Assembly: GCA_964368445.1 (NCBI GenBank)
Contig: CAYJAY010000002.1
Coordinates: 74,111 to 138,110, forward strand
Direction: 5' to 3'
Length of the DNA: 64,000 nt
From: CAYJAY01 sp964368445
Lineage (GTDB): Bacteria > Bacillota > Clostridia > Oscillospirales > Ruminococcaceae
Below, piece after piece: positions 1 to 8,573 of this stretch. Below the pieces are notes generated by a model, which did not search any database, had not been told where the DNA came from, and worked only from the letters and a program-made list of their open reading frames with translations. The translations under genes and the position numbers were made by a program. Each line of letters opens with the position of its first letter. Within the stretch, counting starts at the first letter, position 1.

Positions 1-104
1 GTTTAAAGACACTTCTCAAACTCCAACCTTGAAAAATATATTAATTTAATATCTACTATACCATTTTTTTTAATACACAACAACTTTTATTGACAAAAAC
101 ATTG

Positions 105-113
105 TGGTATAAT
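105..113 (+). promoter_or_regulatory. Extended -10 promoter upstream of the DUF896 gene
   Basis: A TGG-TATAAT extended -10 element lies about 100 bp before the DUF896 start. A TTGACA at 90-95 is only 12 bp upstream, too close for a normal -35. A function as an extended -10 promoter is therefore inferred from the TGn motif. Confidence 0.45.
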
Positions 114-154
114 TAAAGTCTACTGATTAACAAATTCTTCAGTAGACTTTAATT
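111..154. repeat. 15-bp perfect inverted repeat overlapping the -10 region
   Basis: Arms 111-125 and 140-154 are perfect reverse complements (15 bp) around a 14-nt loop. The left arm begins inside the -10 box, so it could be an operator. Transcribed from an upstream gene it could instead be a terminator hairpin, but no clear T-tract follows on either strand. It contains no GAACnnnnGTTC-type LexA box, although the downstream gene family is linked to the SOS operon in Bacillus. Confidence 0.5.
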
Positions 155-211
155 AGATTCTAAACGCTATTGGCTGAATTAATTTAAAATATATTAAAGG
201 ATAAAAGAGAT

Positions 212-427
212 ATGCTTAAACAAACTATCGAAAGAATTAACGAGCTTGCGAGAAAGTCGCGAACCGAACAAGGCCTTACAGACGAAGAAAAACAAGAACA
301 AGCAAAACTTCGCCGTGAATATATCGACGCTACCATTGGAAACACAAGGGCACAACTCGATAGCATTAAAATTGTGGATGAAAAGGGAAACGTTAAACCA
401 CTTAAAGAGAAATCAAACGATAAGTAA
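212..427 (+). CDS. DUF896 (YnzC/UPF0291) family protein
   Basis: A 71-residue cytoplasmic protein matching the DUF896 family by its start (LKQTIERINELARK), the central EEKQEQAKLRREY helix and the SIKIVDEKGN segment. Bacillus YnzC is encoded beside the SOS cell-division inhibitor YneA; its biochemical role is unknown. The length is normal for the family. An AAAGG ribosome binding site lies at 197-200. The gene stands alone, reading toward the ger operon, with the cloverleaf element at 429-534 between them. Confidence 0.85.
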   Translation: MLKQTIERINELARKSRTEQGLTDEEKQEQAKLRREYIDATIGNTRAQLDSIKIVDEKGNVKPLKEKSNDK

Positions 428-428
428 T

Positions 429-534
429 GCGCACGCGCACTCACATACGTGAGCACCCGACCCTAAAACAGCTTACAGTTTTTCAAGCTGTTTTAGGGTC
501 GGGTGTTTCGCCTTTGGGCGAAATGCGCGTGCGC
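429..534. repeat. Cloverleaf-like palindromic element, probable bidirectional terminator
   Basis: An outer 11-bp stem (429-439 with 524-534) encloses three hairpins: a small TCAC/GTGA hairpin (441-452), a long perfect 21-bp hairpin (454-474 with 485-505), and TTTCGCC-TTT-GGGCGAA (507-523). It fills the gap between two convergent genes, so termination in both directions is likely. The four-stem layout is far more elaborate than an ordinary terminator. Confidence 0.75.
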
Positions 535-557
535 TTTGTTAAAAATCCTAGCTTATA

Positions 558-1634
558 TCAATAATAACTGACGCTAACATTGGTTTTAACGTTTCCACCT
601 TTAACAATCTCCTCCATCGTTAATTCATTATACTTATTTTGATCTATCAAATTTAAAAAGAATTTCATATTCCCCTCATCTTTAATATCATTTGAAATAA
701 GAAAATCAAAATATGTTAAAATCATCTGTTCTATATATCTTTTAGAAAGATTTTCGACTTGTTGTTGTTCTGTCTTTGAAACCGCTAAAACTCCAATCGC
801 GGTCTTTGCAAACGCTTGAACCGATATAGATATATTTTTATTATAATAATCGGGCAGCACTTCACATTTGATATCTTTCAAAAAAATTTCATTTTGTTTT
901 CCGTCGAGAACATCGGTAAATTCAAGCCCAGTCAATCTATTGTTTGCAACTAAGACAGCTTTGTTTTGCTTTTCTTCCAAAGTTTCAACAAATTCAAAAT
1001 TTTTGTAAAACGCCAAACATTCTATCTTAACCCTATCGTCCGGCTGTTGAGAGTCTTGCTCTTCAACCTCGATAAACGGCAAAAACAACAGCTCACTTTT
1101 TGTTTCGATACTATTCAAAAGGCTGTAGACAGGATATTCAAAGTTTACACTTTTCGCCCTAGTCGAAAGCATTTTATTAAAATCTTCGATGTTTAACGCT
1201 TCGCCTTGTCCACTTTTTAAAACCTCTGATGCTTTTTTTGCGTTAAACACATTAGTGTTTGCGTTTACATATTTATTTTGAACAAGGTATTCCACGGCGT
1301 CAAACATAACATCTTGGTCTATTCCCTCGCCCAATATCAACACTTTGTTCTGTTTGAAAAAAAGGTTGTTTAGATTTTGTTTGTTAATTTCGTTAAAAGC
1401 TTGTATTAACGTTTCTGTTTGTGCTTCACTGTACTCAAAATTTTCTTTTGATGAAAAATCATTTGGTACGTTGGCGGAAAACACAACGGTAGAAACTTTA
1501 TATTTATCGTCTGCAAAATCTATTCCTATCGCAACAACCGTCTTTTCTCCCGAAATGTTAATGTTGTTTAAACTGCATGAACAAAACAAAATAAAGGCCA
1601 CAGCTAACATTAATGCCGTTTTGATATATTTCAT
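558..1634 (-). CDS. Ger(x)C family spore germination lipoprotein
   Basis: A 358-residue lipoprotein, the C subunit of a spore germinant receptor, which sits on the outer face of the inner spore membrane. A hydrophobic signal ends in a lipobox-like segment (FCSC, about residues 17-20), followed by a VVAIGIDFADDKYKVS region typical of the GerAC N-terminal domain. The length is slightly short for the family (usually 370-400). It is the last gene of the operon, 16 bp after gerB, with an AAGGG site 9 nt before the ATG. Sigma-G control in the forespore is expected from the family, but I could not point to a convincing sigma-G promoter. Confidence 0.85.
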   Translation of the reverse strand: MKYIKTALMLAVAFILFCSCSLNNINISGEKTVVAIGIDFADDKYKVSTVVFSANVPNDFSSKENFEYSEAQTETLIQAFNEINKQNLNNLFFKQNKVLILGEGIDQDVMFDAVEYLVQNKYVNANTNVFNAKKASEVLKSGQGEALNIEDFNKMLSTRAKSVNFEYPVYSLLNSIETKSELLFLPFIEVEEQDSQQPDDRVKIECLAFYKNFEFVETLEEKQNKAVLVANNRLTGLEFTDVLDGKQNEIFLKDIKCEVLPDYYNKNISISVQAFAKTAIGVLAVSKTEQQQVENLSKRYIEQMILTYFDFLISNDIKDEGNMKFFLNLIDQNKYNELTMEEIVKGGNVKTNVSVSYY

Positions 1635-1650
1635 CTTTCAAATCCCTTCG

Positions 1651-2547
1651 TCATTTTAATATCTTTGATATAATCAACAACAACGGAATCATTTCGGCAA
1701 AAATTTCGTTATTAAAGATTGTTTTTAATATACTTCTAGCGGCTTCAAACAAAAATATCACAGCCACCAACCCACAAAATGCAAGAAGCGAAAACACGAC
1801 TGCATCTATATTTATAAGCGACGACATACCACCAATTTTAAATGCATCAAGATACGGAAACCTACCGAGATTTTCAACTTTCCCGAGCGTTAGTTCGGTG
1901 TAAGCTGCAATCGATATTAAAAATATCCCCCCTAAAACTACAAAAGATATCAATGTTTGTTTGTTACTAGGTTCGATGTTTTGTTTTAAAAAGAAATAAA
2001 CAAAATACACCGTTAAATACGACCCTGCTATCCTACCGTTAAGATTTATTTCGTTTGAAAGTTTTGTAATATCAAACATGTTTATATTGGTTATCAGCAT
2101 AACGGCAAAAAACATCGCAAACGCCAAAACAAACACAAAAGAAAACCTGCCTTTGCTTTCAAGACCCAAAGAATTTGCGTAACTTAAAAGGGCTATGACA
2201 GCTATCAAAATGATTGTGCCGTTTATTCCGGTCGGTTCAAAATCTAAAACAAATTTAGTATATCGAGAAAAAAATATAACTGCCGTTAAAACAAACATCG
2301 CCGAAAATGCAAAAAGAATAATTTTATTAAAACTTATTGCGGTTGTTTTTTGCTGTTCAAATTTTTGTTCAAATTTTAATTCACTAAATATTTTGTTTAT
2401 GAAAATTATCACAATTGATGAGACGACCGTTTCTATAATTACCGAAACGGTCGTTATGATTTCATACGAAAATATAAGAGAAAACATACAAAAAACCCCC
2501 GACATCGACACAAACTGTATCGTCGAAATCTGTCCTTTTTTTGTCAT
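1651..2547 (-). CDS. GerB-type (GerAB/YndE) spore germination permease, short
   Basis: A 298-residue integral membrane protein with about eight hydrophobic segments. Its place between the GerA- and GerC-type genes, its membrane topology and the KKGQISTIQF N-terminus identify it as the B subunit (APC-superfamily permease) of the germinant receptor, which is thought to bind the germinant. Family members usually have about 365 residues and ten membrane spans, so this one is clearly short or divergent. No frameshift is visible. Its ATG overlaps the gerA stop as ATGA, indicating translational coupling. A GGGAG site lies 7 nt before the start. Confidence 0.7.
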   Translation of the reverse strand: MTKKGQISTIQFVSMSGVFCMFSLIFSYEIITTVSVIIETVVSSIVIIFINKIFSELKFEQKFEQQKTTAISFNKIILFAFSAMFVLTAVIFFSRYTKFVLDFEPTGINGTIILIAVIALLSYANSLGLESKGRFSFVFVLAFAMFFAVMLITNINMFDITKLSNEINLNGRIAGSYLTVYFVYFFLKQNIEPSNKQTLISFVVLGGIFLISIAAYTELTLGKVENLGRFPYLDAFKIGGMSSLINIDAVVFSLLAFCGLVAVIFLFEAARSILKTIFNNEIFAEMIPLLLIISKILK

Positions 2548-4004
2548 TTTGGTTCTCCCTTGTTTGTTTCTATATAGTTCGATTGTGTTTTAGCAAATAT
2601 TCTCCAACCTTTAAACAATATCCCGTCTTTAAACAAAGCTTTTTTAAGCGGACTCAACGGGGTTAGAATCGGAGTTCCGTATGATTCAAGGCAACAGATA
2701 TTTAAAAGAACAAATGCCGACAACACAACAAGCCCAAAAGCACCAAACACAAACCCAACTATAATATAGATTACCCGAAGATAAGACGACGCTTTTTGAA
2801 GCTGTGGCGCAAGAAACGCAGCGATTGTGCTTAACGCCACGACCAAAAGCATTGGGTGGCTTACTATGCCCACCGTTGTTGCCGCCTCTCCAACCACCAA
2901 CGCCCCGATTAAACTTATCGTGTGTCCGATAGGTTTGGGCAAACGAAGGCCGGCTTCCTTTATTATTTCATAGATAAAATGTATAAAAAGCGCCTCTGCA
3001 ACGAGTGGTATTCCGATAAAATTTTGACTTGAATATATGTTATATATAAGTTTTTGCGGTATCATCTCGGGGTAGTAATAAAGACAAGCAAGGTACACTC
3101 CCGGAAGGGTAAACGATATTATAAAACTGATATATTTAATAAGTCTTATCATCGTCGTGTAGTATGGTTTGCTGGTGTAATCATCAAACGATGTGAAGTT
3201 ATCCGAAAAGAGATACGGCAAAATCAGAACATATGGTGTTCCGTCAACGATGACCGCTACCCTTCCCTCTCTTAATTTTCCACATATGGTATCCGGTCGT
3301 TCGGAATATCCAATTGAACTGAAAATCGAATATCTTTTTTGTTCCAAAAAAGGTTGAAGAAATCCGCTTTCTAACACAAGTTCTATGTTTACGTTTGAAA
3401 GTTTCTGTTCAATGCTTTGTATAACTTCGGTTGAAACTCTGTTTTTAAGGTAGGCTATTGCAATTTCCGTTCTGCTAACCTTTCCAACCTTAAAAATTTT
3501 AAAAACCAGATTTTCACTTTTAATCCGTCTTCTTATTAAGCTTATGTTAACCCTTAACGGCTCCACAAGGCTTTCCCTTGTCCCCCTTATGTTTTGCTCG
3601 CTGTAACTTTCGGACACCCCTCTAAAGCTGTAGCCTTGACACGGAAACACAAATGCGGTTGTGCACCCCTCTGCGATAACCACAACACAACCCGTCATCA
3701 TCATAAAAATAACATCTTCAATCGTTTCAACCGTGAAAGAACCCATAAGCTCGGGATTATGGTTCAAAAGATAATCTATCGTGGCGTCTCCGTCCTTAAA
3801 CGTCTTGTTTCGCGTTTCCATTATCTTTCTGATTATTGTATCGTTGAAAAGTATGAGGTTTACCATGCCCTCACACCACATCATAAAGCAATCCACCGCC
3901 CCAATCTTGACATCTTTGCTTATAACATCGGAGGATTTCTCGCAAAGTTCAAGCACGGTTTTGGAATTAAATTGTGCCGATTTATCTAGTTTGTTGTTTT
4001 GCAT
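2544..4004 (-). CDS. GerA family spore germination protein (A subunit)
   Basis: A 486-residue A subunit of a germinant receptor. It has a soluble N-terminal half (about 1-265) followed by a membrane bundle from about residue 283. Family hallmarks include CGKLREGRVAVIVDGTP, the ILPYLFSDNFTSFDDY segment and the proline-glycine stretch TLPGVYLACLYY. The reading frame extends upstream to 4085, but the ATG at 4004 follows an AAGAAAGGA site and gives the usual family N-terminus, so I chose it. It is the first gene of gerA-gerB-gerC on the minus strand, and its stop overlaps the gerB start by 4 bp. It is divergent from the DUF421 gene. Confidence 0.9.
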   Translation of the reverse strand: MQNNKLDKSAQFNSKTVLELCEKSSDVISKDVKIGAVDCFMMWCEGMVNLILFNDTIIRKIMETRNKTFKDGDATIDYLLNHNPELMGSFTVETIEDVIFMMMTGCVVVIAEGCTTAFVFPCQGYSFRGVSESYSEQNIRGTRESLVEPLRVNISLIRRRIKSENLVFKIFKVGKVSRTEIAIAYLKNRVSTEVIQSIEQKLSNVNIELVLESGFLQPFLEQKRYSIFSSIGYSERPDTICGKLREGRVAVIVDGTPYVLILPYLFSDNFTSFDDYTSKPYYTTMIRLIKYISFIISFTLPGVYLACLYYYPEMIPQKLIYNIYSSQNFIGIPLVAEALFIHFIYEIIKEAGLRLPKPIGHTISLIGALVVGEAATTVGIVSHPMLLVVALSTIAAFLAPQLQKASSYLRVIYIIVGFVFGAFGLVVLSAFVLLNICCLESYGTPILTPLSPLKKALFKDGILFKGWRIFAKTQSNYIETNKGEPK

Positions 4005-4189
4005 ACTAATGACAATTCCTTTCTTCGATGTGAAACTATATATCACATTAGCCGAGCAACGCTTTGGTTGTTTTGTGTTTAACAAAATTAATGTCTTAAC
4101 AATTTAAAGACACAAAACTTCCCACTTAAAAAATATTATTGCTTTTTTCGGATAAAATAACCATAAATATTTTTTAAGGTAACTAACAT

Positions 4190-4825
4190 ATGATTGTTTT
4201 TTTCGTTCGAACTATATTGGTTTATATTTTGGTTATTTTTTCAATGCGTTTAATGGGAAAACGACAGCTAGGAGAACTTCAGCCTGGCGAACTCGTGACA
4301 ACTATTTTAGTTTCAAATCTGGCTTCACTTCCGATTGAAAACCCTGATATGCCTATCTTCATCTCTATTTTTCCGATAATACTAATCGTAAGCACAGAGG
4401 TTATTGTTTCGCTTATATCGATTAAATTTAATCGTTTTTCAAAACTAATTTCGGGTAGGCATCTTGTTATTATTAAAAACGGAGAGATAGACCAACGACT
4501 TTTAAAAGAACTTCGAATAGGCCTCGACGACCTTATGGAGTCGTTAAGAAGTAGTGAAATTCTTGATATAAGGGAGGTTGCCCTTGGAATTATTGAATCT
4601 ACCGGACAGATAAATGTGTTTACCAAACAAGACATGCCGAAAGATAAACTTTTTTTGCCTATCGTTATAGACGGTGCTTTAAACAAAGAATGTATGAGGT
4701 TTCTTGATGTTACCTCCGAATGGATCGAATATATAATCAAAAAAAACAACACCACTTTAAAAGACGTGTTGTTGCTTGAATGTAATGAACTGCGCGATAT
4801 ACACATAATTAAAAAGGAGATATAA
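4190..4825 (+). CDS. DUF421 (YetF/YrbG-like) membrane protein
   Basis: A 211-residue protein with three N-terminal membrane spans (about residues 3-20, 37-55, 58-80) and a cytoplasmic alpha/beta domain. Diagnostic family motifs are RLMGKRQLGELQPGELV (about 20-36) and the later LRIGLDDLMESLR. Bacillus homologues such as YetF are spore-associated membrane proteins of unclear function. The stop overlaps the next start as TAATG, so the two genes are coupled. The divergent ger operon next door fits a sporulation or germination role, but that is inference. Confidence 0.85.
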   Translation: MIVFFVRTILVYILVIFSMRLMGKRQLGELQPGELVTTILVSNLASLPIENPDMPIFISIFPIILIVSTEVIVSLISIKFNRFSKLISGRHLVIIKNGEIDQRLLKELRIGLDDLMESLRSSEILDIREVALGIIESTGQINVFTKQDMPKDKLFLPIVIDGALNKECMRFLDVTSEWIEYIIKKNNTTLKDVLLLECNELRDIHIIKKEI

Positions 4826-5199
4826 TGAACCGAATTGCGGTTTCGCTTACTTTAATCATAATTATTTTATCGATGATGGCTTTTAGCACTATATTTTTAA
4901 ACATCTCGTTTAATCAATATTGTGAACAAATAGAGGTTGCAATCGACCACGCCGAAAACGACAGGTTAGACCAAGCACAAACACAATTTCTTGAATTTTA
5001 CAAACACTTCACAAGACAAGAAAAGCTATACCATTTCATTGCCGGCCATGATACTATAAATTTAATTAAATTCGAGGCTTTGACCGCAAAATTTCTCATA
5101 GAGGACGAGGATGGAAATGTTGCGGATTTTATATCAAAATGTTACAGCATAATCAACTCGTTAGGTTCGCTTAAGACAAATTTTAACCGATTTATTTAA
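4825..5199 (+). CDS. DUF4363 family membrane-anchored protein
   Basis: A 124-residue protein with one N-terminal membrane helix (about residues 5-28) and an outward helical domain. It resembles the DUF4363 family, which commonly follows DUF421 genes in Clostridia; function is unknown. The start codon shares its A with the stop of the DUF421 gene, so the two proteins are probably made in fixed ratio and may form a complex. An AT-only inverted repeat (5198-5229) overlaps its stop. Confidence 0.7.
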   Translation: MNRIAVSLTLIIIILSMMAFSTIFLNISFNQYCEQIEVAIDHAENDRLDQAQTQFLEFYKHFTRQEKLYHFIAGHDTINLIKFEALTAKFLIEDEDGNVADFISKCYSIINSLGSLKTNFNRFI

Positions 5200-5229
5200 T
5201 AATAATTATTTTAGATAATAATTATTATT
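5198..5229. terminator. AT-only inverted repeat after DUF4363
   Basis: Arms 5198-5210 and 5217-5229 are a perfect 13-bp inverted repeat of A and T only, with a 6-nt loop. It directly follows the stop of the DUF421 operon. A weak terminator is possible, although pure A/T stems are poor terminators. Confidence 0.35.
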
Positions 5230-5248
5230 TTACAATGCCAATTATTTA

Positions 5249-5278
5249 TTGACTTTACATGCTAATTTAATGTATATT
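5249..5278 (+). promoter_or_regulatory. Sigma-A type promoter for the GGDEF-EAL gene
   Basis: TTGACT (5249-5254) and TATATT (5273-5278) are separated by 18 bp, about 90 bp before the start of the cyclic-di-GMP gene. Confidence 0.5.
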
Positions 5279-5369
5279 TAAATAAAATAAATATAATATA
5301 GTGTCACAAACAAGCTTATCTTGATTTAATTCAATAGTTTTGTTTTGTGATTGTTGGAGATTGCCTGAA

Positions 5370-7574
5370 ATGGTTAATGAACCTAAAAAAATAAATTTAA
5401 TTATTGTTATAGTCATCATTGTAATTATTAACATTGCTTTTATTGTTGGCTTTAATAATGTTGTTGTAACGGAGTTTGAAACGTCTGCAAAAAACGACCT
5501 TTATAGCATGGCGTTTGAAGAAGCTAGAGCTTTTGCTTTCATGTTCCAAATTATTCAAGACCGCGTTGTGGGAATGGCGGACGTTGCGACAAATATAGGT
5601 CACAACAACGAAACTTTTGAATATTACCTCCAGCGTTGGAAAAGAATGTATACAATAGAAAACATCATCGTCGCGGACATAGACGGAATTGGCCTCACCT
5701 CCACCGGAGAGATTGTCGACATAACAAACGAAGGTTACATCGAGCTAGCTTTAGGCGGCGAAGTTCAAGCAACAGGAATATACCATTCAGAATATTCTGA
5801 CAACACTGTTCTGGCGGTTGTTGCACCTATATATTTTGAAGGTGAGTTTACCGGAGTTATTGTCGCGGAATACAGCGTTTTATATCTAACATCGCTTTTG
5901 CAAGATTCCTCCGACCATCGCGGATCTTCCATGATAGTTAACGGCCAAGGCGATATCCTTGTTCACACATATCAATTTGATATATCGTTTGAAAATTTTA
6001 AATTTGCCACTTTTGAAGACGGAAAAAGTTATAATTCTGTTTTATCTGATTTTTCAAAACAACAAACGGGCAGTGTTACTTTTAGCATAGGCGGAGACAG
6101 AAAGTTTGGGCAGTATTTTCCGCTTGGAATAGAGGATTGGTCGTTATTTTTTGAAATCTCGGAAAGCACGATTAACGAAAGTGTCGACAGAATTGTTGTT
6201 TTAATGATGTCGATAAGTGCTTGCCTTGTATTTTCATTTATGTTTTTGATAGTTTATATATTAATAACTCGAAGAAACACGATAAGAGCCGTTGAAAAAG
6301 TTGCGTATTATGACAAATTAACGGGAATTTCAAACCTCATCAAGTTCAAGCTTGATGTTGATAACCTTTTACGAAAACCTAATTTCGATAAAAAACGTTA
6401 CGCTTTAATAAAAAGTGACCTTTCAAATTTCAAAGCTATAAACGAAGTCTATGGTTTTGAGATTGGAAACAAAGTTATCCGCACAATGGCAAAAGCGGCA
6501 TTAACTATAAAGAGTGATATATTGCGCGTTGCAAGGATTGGCACAGATGAATTTATAATTCTTGCCGAAAACGACAGTATCGAAGAGTTTTTGTTGAAAA
6601 ACAATATATTTAATGAATTTTTGAAAAGATCTATTCCCGAGGTTGAAAAACATATATTCAACTTTAGATATGGCAGATATTTTATCGAACAAGAAGAAAA
6701 CAACATCGATAATATTGTAAACAAAGTGAGCCTTGCACACAGCTTTGCACGGGCTGAAAGCGGAATGTCGGTTTGGGACTATGACGAAAAGTTCAACAAA
6801 CATCTTGTTCGTCTCACTGAACTTACAAACCGAATGAAAGACGCCTTGAAAACAAATGAATTTAATGTGTTTTTACAACCTAAACACAGCCTTGTTGGCG
6901 AGACGATCGTCGGCGCCGAAGCTTTGGTGCGTTGGATAGAGCCTAACGGAAACACAATCTATCCGGGCGAGTTTATTCCATTGTTCGAGAAAAACGAATT
7001 TATTATTCAGCTCGACAAGTATATGTTTGAAACAAGTTGCAAATTTTTAGAAAGTCGTTTAAAGCAAAATAAATCTATTGTTCCGATTTCTATCAATTTC
7101 TCAAGGTTGCACCTTCAAAATCCCAATTTTGTAACCGAACTTAATGAAATCACACAAAAATACAAAGTACCTCCTAAATACCTTGAGATTGAATTAACCG
7201 AAACGACGGTTATAGAAAACATTGATATTTTAAACGATGTCTTGCTCGAGTTATCCAACCTTGGCTTTAAAGTCTCGGTCGACGATTTTGGTTCAGGTTA
7301 TTCTTCACTTGGAATGCTTAAAGACTATAAAGTGGACGTCATTAAATTGGACAGAAGCTTTTTCTCCAACCTAAATTCTGATGATTCTGGCAAAATAGTT
7401 GTCGGAGGAATAATCGATCTCGGCCACAACCTCGGCTTAACTATCGTTGCAGAAGGCATTGAAACTAAAGAGCAAGTTGACCTATTAAAGTCGATAAACT
7501 GTGACGTCGTTCAAGGCTATTACTTCAACAAACCCATGCCTATGGAGAATTTCGACAGGTTGTTGGGAGAATAA
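5370..7574 (+). CDS. Membrane Cache-GGDEF-EAL cyclic-di-GMP protein
   Basis: A 734-residue sensor/effector of cyclic-di-GMP signalling. It has membrane span 1 (about 8-28), an extracytoplasmic Cache-like sensor (about 30-270), span 2 (about 275-298), a GGDEF domain and a C-terminal EAL domain. The GGDEF motif is degenerate (GTDEF, about 391-395), so cyclase activity may be weak or absent. The EAL domain keeps EALVRW (about 517), ELTE, DDFGSGYSS (about 638) and AEGIE (about 694), predicting active phosphodiesterase. I chose the ATG at 5370 because GGAGA lies 9 nt upstream; the frame opens at 5340. The net role is probably to degrade cyclic-di-GMP in response to an outside ligand. Confidence 0.9.
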   Translation: MVNEPKKINLIIVIVIIVIINIAFIVGFNNVVVTEFETSAKNDLYSMAFEEARAFAFMFQIIQDRVVGMADVATNIGHNNETFEYYLQRWKRMYTIENIIVADIDGIGLTSTGEIVDITNEGYIELALGGEVQATGIYHSEYSDNTVLAVVAPIYFEGEFTGVIVAEYSVLYLTSLLQDSSDHRGSSMIVNGQGDILVHTYQFDISFENFKFATFEDGKSYNSVLSDFSKQQTGSVTFSIGGDRKFGQYFPLGIEDWSLFFEISESTINESVDRIVVLMMSISACLVFSFMFLIVYILITRRNTIRAVEKVAYYDKLTGISNLIKFKLDVDNLLRKPNFDKKRYALIKSDLSNFKAINEVYGFEIGNKVIRTMAKAALTIKSDILRVARIGTDEFIILAENDSIEEFLLKNNIFNEFLKRSIPEVEKHIFNFRYGRYFIEQEENNIDNIVNKVSLAHSFARAESGMSVWDYDEKFNKHLVRLTELTNRMKDALKTNEFNVFLQPKHSLVGETIVGAEALVRWIEPNGNTIYPGEFIPLFEKNEFIIQLDKYMFETSCKFLESRLKQNKSIVPISINFSRLHLQNPNFVTELNEITQKYKVPPKYLEIELTETTVIENIDILNDVLLELSNLGFKVSVDDFGSGYSSLGMLKDYKVDVIKLDRSFFSNLNSDDSGKIVVGGIIDLGHNLGLTIVAEGIETKEQVDLLKSINCDVVQGYYFNKPMPMENFDRLLGE

Positions 7575-7626
7575 CAAAGCCACCGGTTCACAAACGGGAG
7601 ATGCTCGCATAAAGACGATTTAAAAC

Positions 7627-7664
7627 AAGGCACAAACCAAGCAATTAAGCAAGGTTTGTGCCTT
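7627..7664. terminator. Bidirectional terminator hairpin
   Basis: Arms 7627-7638 and 7653-7664 pair perfectly over 12 bp with a 14-nt loop. They lie between the convergent GGDEF-EAL and DUF3784 genes. The minus-strand side is followed by a TTGTTTTA tract. Confidence 0.65.
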
Positions 7665-7744
7665 AATTAGTTAAATAATCTTTAGTCGTGGCGAAATGGC
7701 TTATATCAAACGAATTGCACATAATAAGTTTAAACAGGTCGTTT

Positions 7745-8062
7745 TTAGAATATCCCCTTATTATATTTCATTTGGGCTGATATCATCATTATAAGACCAC
7801 CTATAAAGCTCACACCAAATGCAATCCAGCCATAGAATGTAAAAGTTATAAAGTTTATAATTCCTGTTAGATACATACCTGCTCCAATTAATAACATTGC
7901 TTTTCCCATTAATGTTGTATAGGCTTTTTTGTCACTTTCCTTTACTTTTTTGTAATGATAATCATGTATAAGAGCAATTCGCTCTTTCTTCCATATCTTC
8001 CAACCGAAAACACAAAACAAAGTTCCTACAGCAATCATAAAAATTAATTCAAATAAATACAT
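7745..8062 (-). CDS. DUF3784 family small membrane protein
   Basis: A 105-residue protein with three membrane segments (about 3-20, 52-68, 75-95). The FGWKIWKKERIALIHDYHY motif followed by a charged loop matches the DUF3784 family of Firmicutes, whose function is unknown. It is monocistronic, with only a weak ribosome binding site visible before the ATG. Confidence 0.65.
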   Translation of the reverse strand: MYLFELIFMIAVGTLFCVFGWKIWKKERIALIHDYHYKKVKESDKKAYTTLMGKAMLLIGAGMYLTGIINFITFTFYGWIAFGVSFIGGLIMMISAQMKYNKGIF

Positions 8063-8105
8063 CGTTACAGCCCCATTTTTAACACTATATTTTGAGTGAC
8101 ACTAG

Positions 8106-8573
8106 CTATTTTTCACCGTTTTTTGATTTAAGCAATGCCTCGAGTTCTGACATAAAAGTATTGATATCTTTAAACCTGCGGTATACCGACGCAAACCTTA
8201 CATAAGCAACTTCGTCAATCTCTTTAAGTTTTTCCATTGCAAGCTCTCCGACAATCTCCGAGTCGATCTCTCGATCCATCGAATTTTGAAGTTTTTGTTC
8301 TATCTCGTCCACCGCTTTTTCCACCGTATCAACCGAAACATGGCGTTTTTCACACGCTCTTAACAGTCCGTTTAACAGTTTGTTTCGATCAAACTGTTCT
8401 CTTGAACCATCTTTTTTCGCTATCATAATAGGGACAGTTTCGATTACTTCATACGTTGTAAAACGGTTTTCACACTTTGTGCATTCGCGCCTTCTGCGAA
8501 TTTTACTGTCATCGTCTGTCGGGCGAGAGTCTATTACTTTAGTATCTATAAAGCCACAAAAAGAACATTTCAT
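8106..8573 (-). CDS. nrdR: Transcriptional repressor NrdR
   Basis: A 155-residue zinc-ribbon/ATP-cone regulator that represses ribonucleotide reductase genes when dATP is high. Zinc ligands are C3, C6, C31 and C34, with the family signature RRRRECTKCENRFTTYE between and after them. The ATP-cone spans about 47-137. Length is typical. The start overlaps the stop of the upstream epimerase gene as ATGA. No NrdR box or nrd gene is evident in the window. Confidence 0.97.
   Translation of the reverse strand: MKCSFCGFIDTKVIDSRPTDDDSKIRRRRECTKCENRFTTYEVIETVPIMIAKKDGSREQFDRNKLLNGLLRACEKRHVSVDTVEKAVDEIEQKLQNSMDREIDSEIVGELAMEKLKEIDEVAYVRFASVYRRFKDINTFMSELEALLKSKNGEK

Noticed and set aside
90..113. TTGACA...TATAAT read as a normal promoter
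   Set aside because: The spacer is only 12 bp; an extended -10 promoter is a better reading.
184..456. 90-aa reading frame on the minus strand
   Set aside because: It is the antisense shadow of the DUF896 gene, with no ribosome binding site and a low-complexity Ser/Phe-rich product.
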